Shown piece after piece: positions 59,301-64,000 of a stretch of DNA of 64,000 nucleotides. Below the pieces are notes generated by a model. The model was not told the DNA's origin and did no database searches. It worked only from the letters and a program-made list of their open reading frames with translations. Position 1 is the first letter of the stretch; each line of letters opens with the position of its first letter. Origin of the DNA: Bactericera cockerelli (Eukaryota; Arthropoda; Insecta; Hemiptera; Triozidae); NCBI GenBank assembly GCA_024516035.1, contig CM044957.1, forward strand, positions 5,352,374 to 5,416,373, given 5' to 3'. Made by a program: the position numbers and the translations under genes.

Positions 59301-60488
59301 TTATTACCAACAAAGCTCACTCATCTTCCCACTCTGCCCCATCACCAAGAAGAGCCGGCCGGCACCCCGTAAGTCAACCCCGCAAGAGTCTTCGAAGGTG
59401 AGTGAGCCCTCATTTTTCTCTTCTTCCCTTCGAACCTTGTGGGCTGTCCCCCACAGTCTATGAAATCCGCCCTATGAAAAAGATTATTCAGATTATCTTT
59501 CACATCATAAAAATCCAACATACCTGCATTGCATACTACCTAAACGCTATCCATACCATTAATGGGCATAGTAAGCAAACATTTACTGTATCGACCTTAA
59601 GGGGGGTCGATAAAGTAACCTCCGACATGCAGGTCTTAGCTGAGGTTTAAATGCTGTGTAATATATCAACTCATCAAAATTTTACAGCCACTATTTTACA
59701 GGACACCAGATCCAACATTTAAAAAAAAAACTTCACCAATATTTTCTCCTGAAATATAAAGCCATTTAGCTAGGAAATTCTACACCAGTGATGGACACTG
59801 TGCCAGAATCCTCAGAGATGGAGCATTATTTTTTGGTATATTTTATCTTAGAAAATGTTAATATATGTAGTTTGTTTTCTTAAAACACACACATTACTTT
59901 CCAGAAATGTATTACAAAATAGAAAAAAAAACGACTCACATCTCACAACTAGCTTTGTTAAACTCCGGACACAAATTTTTGAAAGGCCCCTCGCAATTGT
60001 CTACACTTGGCTGATCTAAGACTCCATTATTCATCACACAGATTGGCTGCTGATACGTGATGGTATTCTTCAGTCGTATGCAAGGTTTGGGCATAGCTTT
60101 GTATCTTGGGTAGTTATCATGACCAGCGCCCTTATGACCGGAGTAACTATCGCCCCCTTAAGAGGAAAAAAGAAGAAATGGCTCTCTTTGAAATGGCTCA
60201 CCCTGCATAAATATTGAAAGCAATGGAAATAATATTAACAATATAAACAGGTTTTTTCCTAACTAAAAGGTGGTTATTGCTTGTAGCAATCTATAGCACC
60301 CAACCCTGAAATCTTGTTTTTCATATTTTTAGTTCTATTTCAAAAGCTTTTCAAGTATTTTTTTATTTATTTTATTTTAAGTTATCCTGCTGTATCTTAC
60401 CCGGCGCCAGTGACAGCAAGGAAAGCAGTAGGTAGACGAACACTTGAGAGGTGTTGTACCCAAACTGATGACAAGAGTTGTAGTTCAT
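50306..60488 (-). CDS. Unrecognised secreted or membrane glycoprotein, 4 exons
   Basis: Exons in gene order: 60488-60401, 60156-59940, 51391-51192, and about 50931-50306; phases agree at each junction, giving about 376 residues. Exon 1 encodes a signal-like stretch (VFVYLLLSLLSLAPG). Exon 2 is cysteine-rich (KPCIRLK, PICVMNN, NCEGPFKNLCPEF), and CC follows in exon 3. Many N-x-S/T sites (NRS, NGT, NFT, NIS, NLS, NAS, NAT) support an extracellular protein. The layout (paired cysteines, an SGF-type turn, then a GxxC region) faintly recalls tectonic ectodomains, but this is by eye only and not claimed. The exon 4 acceptor is weak, and the stop may be replaced by a GTACTG donor near 50326. Intron 2 (8.5 kb) holds a BEL element in opposite orientation. 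No symbol is assigned. Confidence 0.55.
51412..51490 (-). mobile_element. SINE-A tail scrap
   Basis: TTAGTGGAAGGTTGGAAGG, AACCACTTGGCGAGGC and AACATTTTCTACCACATCAC match the SINE-A body. The head is lost. Confidence 0.55.
51664..52072 (+). repeat. 5' LTR of the BEL/Pao element
   Basis: 409 bp, TG...CA. After it, a TGG-starting word (TGGCCCGAATTCGAGCC, 52080-52096) could be the primer-binding site, but its match to a tRNA 3' end does not align well and is tentative. Confidence 0.93.
53150..53320 (+). repeat. Tandem repeat in the BEL leader
   Basis: About nine units of CATTTAAGTTCAACCCG, with CATTCAAGTCTAACCCGCAA as a variant, 18-20 bp each, in the untranslated leader 340-500 bases before the Gag start. 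Possibly an RNA-packaging or promoter-proximal element of the retrotransposon. Confidence 0.8.
53659..58866 (+). CDS. BEL/Pao Gag-Pol polyprotein, 1735 residues
   Basis: One frame without stops. Gag with an N-terminal helical part and a DUF1759-like region (about 115-300). Zinc-binding cysteines (CPICKQAHPLFKC about 350, CFNCLGVHRISDC about 383, CRTCHKRHH about 400). Aspartic protease VDPGSQISCI (about 474). Reverse transcriptase with YIDD (about 877-880), the BEL form of YXDD. RNase H FSDAS (about 1051). Integrase H2C2 region (HYH..., KCLRC; about 1365-1403), then core Asp in VDFGGPF (about 1437), Asp in HSDNGTNF (about 1502) and Glu in LWEAG (about 1555). A DUF5641-type tail ends it. All catalytic residues that can be checked are present. 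The ATG comes at the start of the frame after the repeat-bearing leader. Confidence 0.96.
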   Translation: MSTNSQREKLRSLISRKDKYLDRMQKLADYTTQLTESNTGPFLSRFERIDDYYNSFDTLQDQIDTLCASMDSADKVDTSGDTQTFEELYFETKAFVRARNLIPASATIVPASSPAPTATVHPKLPKLSVPIFSGDLQQWSSFHSLFRSTIHRRTDISEVEKLQYLRSFLRGPPLHLIENFQLLDQNYSTAYKTLCDRYENKRVLASHHLNMILNFKPLHNSNVSGLRSFLEVFQTNVAAVKNLNLPNIGDFLLVQIALRVLNIEHKKLFEDKLDSNEVPTYDQLITYVNKICMDSEMIQFSTSPSSSRNTLAAPTANPHKGNYKQERTSYLSTAESTKPHALQSSPHSSCPICKQAHPLFKCSSFLKFDIPKRVEVLKSQNRCFNCLGVHRISDCRSDSTCRTCHKRHHTLIHRESNFVNYSSPSSSKETTPQTKTCIFSTGDNVQKSSVLLGTARVSILDRFGNPHPIRLIVDPGSQISCITESCVQRIGLQKYKCHISISGIGDNTAPENNGAVSCVLSPRLPSSCNLHAEAVVLKRISSNIPSAHISPEVFSKFAHLDLADPDFCTPDAVDFLLGAELYAQILCTTGDNVIPGTPTAMRTTLGWIIFGRTPTYNEDSSRRSLFLTSPNLDTMLQKFWETEEVAVQLIEDPEDVRCEEHFLSTHQRDETGRYMVSLPFREDVSNLGENRNRALTQYRNLEKRLNKNEYLHTEYTKFFDDYLAQNHMHVCKTPSRYVIPHHAVLKQSSSTTKLRAVFNASATSTTDKSLNNLLMKGPKLQKDICNIILSFRSHRIVVCADIKQMYRQILVHPDDRKFQHIFWRNPQNNEVAEFELTTVTYGIAPSAYQAQRVLQQLVLDEGHAFPLASKAILNETYIDDVVSGGATEQEAFQLQQELIALLKRGCFELRKWASNNAALLETVPHDHLEKPLALREDEEPTFKILGLHWDPASDTFSYHVADIDVVFTKRSILSHVARMFDPLGWLSPVIFWAKYLLQLLWLSQYSWDDPLTPELAASWSTFSSELSKLQSLRIPRFIDTSAPQTIHVVGFSDASTKGYAAVIYLVTFDSNRNENTVYLLKGKSKVAPTKSPLSIPRLELCGALLLARLYDSLKTYLGTLSISSRTFYSDSNIVLAWITTPPHTLKTYVGNRIVELNNLTSKECDWYHVPGEQNPADCASRGLLPLQFLEYSLWFHGPQFLRQSRDYWPRSQGNEVHNLPELKDNTKTLLTVTPPAKSYLLGCCEKYSKLNKLQRIFAFVLRFIRNIRTSQEQRDLGPLQVRELNTSLLIVTKLEQEYHFAAIISALQTNVKITNSAILKLTPFLDEHGRLRVGGRLRNAQNLSQDSIHPLLLPKKCHLSNIICDHYHVSSLHAGPRTVQALIQQKFWIMSLRDLLRQRIHKCLRCYRYSAKPIQPIMSDLPERRVTQERPFLNVGVDFGGPFFIKESSRRNARSRKAYLCLFICFTTKAIHLELVSDLSSAAFLASLDRFIGRRGLPRFIHSDNGTNFTAAARELSEVYQMLQENSADINNTLAQRQITWIFNPPAASNFGGLWEAGIKSAKFHLRRVIGEQNFTFEELTTLLCRIEAVLNSRPLIDVSPDPLDGIDYLTPGHFLIGTSLLTPPEHDITSTPMNRLTRWRLIQQAAQSFWGAWSTSYLQSLTPRSKWFLPNPELKSGDLILLPKANKLPLHWPLGKIIDVYPGSDNVTRVAKIKFQDTVLTRPVNKIIPLRFNN
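59035..59046 (+). promoter_or_regulatory. Polypurine tract of the BEL element
   Basis: GGGTGGGCGGAA, purines save one T and one C, sits directly against the 3' LTR, where plus-strand DNA priming takes place in LTR elements. Confidence 0.6.
59047..59455 (+). repeat. 3' LTR of the BEL/Pao element
   Basis: 409 bp, one visible substitution from the 5' LTR. It is followed at once by the GTCTA duplicate. Confidence 0.95.
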
Positions 60489-61857
60489 GTTAGGTGGAAA
60501 CGTTAAACCCAAATTAAATAAATCACCTACAATATTTCAATTTATTTTGTTTTCAAAAAAATTCAGTGGCAAAACAACAAATACAGTCGTGTTTGAATTT
60601 TTTTTGTGTTATCATAATAAGTTTGGGTATTTAACGTCCAATTCAACTGCTAAAGTCATATCGAGACAGACGTTATAACGCTTCATTAATTGGAAACTAG
60701 CTACTCATATTAACTTCACCCAGCCTGGATTGGGGCGGAAATAGCCAGCATCCAATTCCTAACTTCCTGGACATTGCTTTACTTTAGTGACAGAACAAGA
60801 ACTGGCGCGTATTTAATGTGCCATCGACGCGACGCTGGCAAGAGATGATTTGAATACAAATACTCTGCATTTATGACCAAATGGTTTTTCCAACAACTGT
60901 TTTTTTTATATTATTTTATGATTGATTGATTACACTCATAGCAAAGACATTAAAGTTGTGAGAAAAATATTGCATATTGCAAGAATCTCAATAATATTTT
61001 CCATACAGGTTGTATTATGCTAATAAAATAATAGAAGCAAATATCAACAACTATTTTAAAAAAAATATTTCCAGATTAATCCAGTGTACAATTTAAAAAC
61101 AAATAGGTAAAGAGGTCAGAAAACAATCAGTATAAACTTCTATTTGGATAAAACAGCTCCAAGTGTAGGTATTATTTATGTAGGTAGGTAAAGACAATAG
61201 TGAAAGATAAGAGAATGAAGTTAGAGTGGGACCCAAACTAAAGACAAATGAAGCAAAGACCCGAGGATTTTGCTTTAGCCTTTTGCTTTATTGGCTTTAG
61301 CCTGTAGTCATCGGCGAGCTTTCTTAAATGATTTGGGCTTCATTGAGGTTCTCTCACTTATATAATCAAAAAAATTCTCAAGGCTCTACCAATTTCCACC
61401 CTGTAATATCCTGTATAGTTGAAGCACCATTTATATTTCCGATTTCACTTGGTTCAACATTGAAATTATATTGCATGTTGTGACTGATTATTACGATTTT
61501 TATTATTTCCGCTAAGTGTTTATTCAGATTTTTCTGGAACTTGTCTCTGGTGATTGTAATTTCATAATGGGAACTCCTGAGTAATCAGTACAAACAGTCT
61601 ATTTAAAATGTTATTATGTAGGTACTAACGCAATTCATCGTACGAAAAATCATCAATATCGGTTGTGATATTGAATTTATACGAAAACCACCAAGTTTAA
61701 GTAAATTATCATAAAAAAGTAATAGTAAGAGATAAAATAATTATTATAATAATGGACACTTCTTTATACTACCCGATTAGTACTAAAGAGATTTCAGTAG
61801 TTATTTTGATGCCAAAATTATCGGTCAAAGTATTAAGTAATTGAGGATGAACTCATA

Positions 61858-61957
61858 AATTGGATGAGATTCAAACCACCAGATCCTTTATTATCCACGC
61901 TACCTGGACTACCAGACATGCGTCTTAACCACTTGACAACCAATATACATGCCTTGT
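61858..61957 (-). mobile_element. SINE-A head fragment
   Basis: The minus strand has TTGGTTGTCAAGTGGTTAAG, CTGGTAGTCCAGGTAGCGTG, and a decayed B-box (GGTTTGAATCTC). The body is lost. Confidence 0.6.
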
Positions 61958-61979
61958 ATATTAGACGGACTGACCACCA

Positions 61980-62300
61980 ATTAGAGAAAGAGGCGAAACA
62001 GTCAGAGAAGAGACAGAAATTAGAGAAAGATGCAATAGGAATACGAATGAGTAAGAAAAAATATCAAGAGAAAGAGGAACAGTTAGAAATAAATACAGAG
62101 GAAAAGAACAGTAAGAGACATAGCTTAGAAGATAAGAGATACAATAAAAAGTTCAGAAGTAAGAATGAGTGGCAACAGGACAAGGCAACAGTTAGAAAAC
62201 AGCAAGAAAATGAAGAGGAACTTTTAGAGGAAGAGGCAAGGGCATAAAAGAACAAGAGAGAGGGATAGACGGAGCAAGACTCAAAGAGAAGACGCTATCA
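61980..62300 (+). repeat. Purine-rich low-complexity tract
   Basis: The plus strand is dominated by GAGAA, AAGAGA and GGAA words with few pyrimidines. It carries a 127-codon E/K/R/Q-rich frame that begins inside the SINE-A head and is explained by composition. Confidence 0.7.
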
Positions 62301-62639
62301 GGAAAGCAAACAAAGATAATTATCTTTAGCATGAAATGTTTTCATGATGTATTAGAAAGCTCACCATCTTTTGGTAATGGATATAGATGAAATCAGAGCA
62401 ACATTTGTAGCATGCCAAGCACTACATATTGCATCAAGTGATCCACTTTGTGAAATCACCCCTTTCAGGTGTTTTGTAGTGAAATAAAAAAAAACCTCAA
62501 TTTTTTTGAGTTGACAAACCATGAGAGACAGTATAAATTGTTTGTTGAGTACTATCTAGGTGACAAAAAACCTTGTCAACTGTAATTAATGTTGAAAAGC
62601 GCACTTTCCAAGCTCCTTTGACATTTGACATTTTATTAT

Positions 62640-64000
62640 TTTATTTATTTATTTACACTTTATTAGATAATAGGACATATACAATACAAATAATTACAAA
62701 CGAAAATACAAAATACAATATAACAAAACAAAAAAATAATAATAAAGAAAAAATAAATAAATATATACATAATATATGTCCTAACTAAAGGGCGGGGTTA
62801 TTGCCTTAGGCAATCTCTTCCACCCAACCCTTAAAGATCCCTATCTAAATAAACAGTAATAATATATAAAAAAGAAGATAAATAAATAAAAATATTTTAT
62901 ATTAAAAAAAAAAAAAAACATTGTATATGTAGAAAAAAAAAAAAACACAATTAAGAAAAAAGTGGGGAAAAAAAGAAAGAAAAAAAAGCAAAAACTAAAA
63001 AAAAAATATGAATCAATTCATATTTTCCAGAAAATGTTCCTTTGTTAAGGCCTTGAATGTTAAGCGATTTCCCACAGTCCTAAGTTCATCAGGCAATTGA
63101 TTCTATGATCGAACAGCATTAACTATAAAACTATTACCCATATGATTTGTGTGATGAGGTGGAATCGATAGATGAGTAGAGCGAGTGTTATGATCATGGA
63201 ATGATGAAAGTGAGTGAAATGATGAATGAAGATATGGAGGTGAAGCCTCCCTTAAAATTTTCCATAGTAAGCCCAATCTCTGTTGTTCTAACCTCTTGTC
63301 AATTGGCAGCCATTGAAGAATTCGTCGATTTGCTGAAACATGATCGAACTTCTTCAACCCAAAAATGTATCGAATACAAGCATTCTGAAATGTTTGCAGT
63401 TTTTTAAGTAAGTTCCCATTGATATTTGACATGGCAGCTCCAGCATATTCAATTAAAGGAAATATAAGAGAAGTACACAGGAGCTGCTTTGTCTTACGGG
63501 GCAAAAACCTTTGCAAACGTTTCAGTGAATGAAACTTTCGATACACTTTTTTTACCAATGTGAACTACCTGAGAGTTCCATTGAAGATCTGCATCAAAAA
63601 GTAAACCAAGATTTTTTACACAAGGGGAAAATGGAATTGGCTCAGAGTTGAAAATGATGGCAGATATATGGGACTGAGATACCCGGTGTAATAGTGGTGG
63701 AGACCCTAAAATGATGGATTGAAACTTTTTGGGATTCGGGATTATGCCATGGTTTTGAGTCCAGGTCTTTAAAGCATCAAGATCTGCATTCATCTTGAAT
63801 ATAGCTTCAGTAATATCATCCACATAAGTTTCAATGTAAAGTTGTAAGTCATCAGCATATAGATGATATTTACAGTATTTAAAAATAGATGATATATCGT
63901 TGATGAATATTGAAAAAAGTAGTGGACCTAAAATACTGCCTTGAGGTACTCCTGTATTGATGGGAAGTAAGCAAGAGCTTGAATCTTGATTAAAAACATA
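62640..64000 (-). pseudogene. CR1-like LINE, 3' part, with a frameshift and a nonsense codon, cut by the window edge
   Basis: The minus strand from 64000 reads RT motifs GVPQGSILGPLLFSIFINDI and YADD, then the thumb and C-terminal region (LLFDADLQW, FPLIEYAGAAM, QNACIRYIFGLKKFDHV). A frameshift falls at a 7-A run (63547-63553), and a TAG interrupts near 63102 where related proteins have Trp (RS-stop-NQLPDEL). The 3' UTR carries the GGTTGGGTGGAAGAGATTGC block and ends in an AAAT-type tail near 62640. This is the source family of the short 3' tails seen elsewhere in the window. It is 5'-incomplete here because the window stops. Confidence 0.8.

Larger units (their letters stand above)
51664..59455 (+). 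mobile_element. Full-length BEL/Pao LTR retrotransposon, 7792 bp
   Basis: Both LTRs are 409 bp, start TGTTGCG, end CCCACA, and differ at one visible base (CCGCTAGAG against CCGCAAGAG). Target duplication GTCTA lies at 51659-51663 and 59456-59460. A polypurine tract precedes the 3' LTR. One unbroken Gag-Pol frame lies between; no envelope frame was found. Near-identical LTRs and an intact frame mean a recent insertion. It is antisense to the host glycoprotein gene, inside its intron 2. Confidence 0.96.
51543..59472. mobile_element. Harbinger-type MITE, copy 3, split by the BEL retrotransposon
   Basis: The left part 51543-51663 begins GGGCGAGATTAATAGAT and shares the interior of copies 1 and 2 (CAGAGGTATTAGAAAAACGT). 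It breaks off at GTCTA, and its other end (GTCTATGAAATCCGCCC, 59456-59472) resumes right after the 3' LTR. Without the insertion and one GTCTA copy, the MITE would be about 133 bp, like its relatives. Confidence 0.85.
60489..62639. other. Region upstream of the glycoprotein gene
   Basis: Contains a dispersed repeat copy (60630-60850, same family as 8370-8610), a SINE-A head (61858-61957) and a purine-rich stretch (61980-62300). A LINE-tail scrap (60255-60310) lies just downstream, inside intron 1. No gene and no clear core promoter were seen. Confidence 0.6.

Noticed and set aside
51664..59455. Endogenous retrovirus with an envelope gene
   Set aside because: No frame follows the Gag-Pol stop except short pieces running into the LTR; it is an envelope-less BEL/Pao retrotransposon.
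61864..62247. 127-codon E/K-rich protein, coiled-coil-like
   Set aside because: The frame starts inside a SINE-A head and follows a purine-rich tract; composition explains it.

Overview
The window looks like a stretch of insect chromosome (arthropod at the least). The signs are short GT-AG introns, two genes of the insect gustatory receptor family ending in the TY-x5-QF signature, a BEL/Pao LTR retrotransposon, CR1-like and RNase H-bearing LINEs, tRNA-headed SINEs, and many small inverted-repeat elements. The order is not settled; a hemipteran is only a guess. Bases 1-6014 read like uncorrected, homopolymer-inflated sequence and end in a 100-base gap (6015-6114), so nothing there is called as a gene.

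Host genes, left to right: (1) a short Y-box/cold-shock protein (+, 7017-8162) behind a TATA plus initiator promoter; (2) TXNL1, thioredoxin plus PITH domains, complete in six exons (-, 16502-10675); (3) the RNA polymerase subunit RPB6, complete in four exons (+, 19447-21857); (4) gustatory receptor A (+, 24411-30915), six exons coding 323 residues but no C-terminal exons of its own; (5) gustatory receptor B (+, 40237-46370), seven exons, 407 residues; (6) an unrecognised secreted or membrane glycoprotein (-, 60488-50306) in four exons. All junctions were assigned by eye from GT/AG sites, kept phase and paralog comparison.

The rest is largely mobile DNA. The best-defined element is a BEL/Pao retrotransposon at 51664-59455. 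It has 409-bp LTRs differing at one base, a GTCTA target duplication and an unbroken 1735-codon Gag-Pol. It lies antisense in intron 2 of the glycoprotein gene and inside an older Harbinger-type MITE. Others with visible ends are a piggyBac relic (TTAA duplication), a hAT element (8-bp duplication, with a SINE inside), a mariner-type MITE (TA), Harbinger-type MITEs (TWA), a foldback MITE, and a 5'-inverted LINE.

The most unusual structure is in receptor A. The end of exon 5 together with its 5' splice donor has been amplified about 32 times as a 41-bp minisatellite, so the intron begins with a ladder of potential donors. Exon 4 of the same gene has a duplicated splice acceptor. Receptor A stops at the same exon junction, in the same phase, at which receptor B joins three small C-terminal exons. 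This suggests either alternative 5' cassettes sharing one 3' end, as in some Drosophila receptor loci, or a receptor A that has lost its 3' end.
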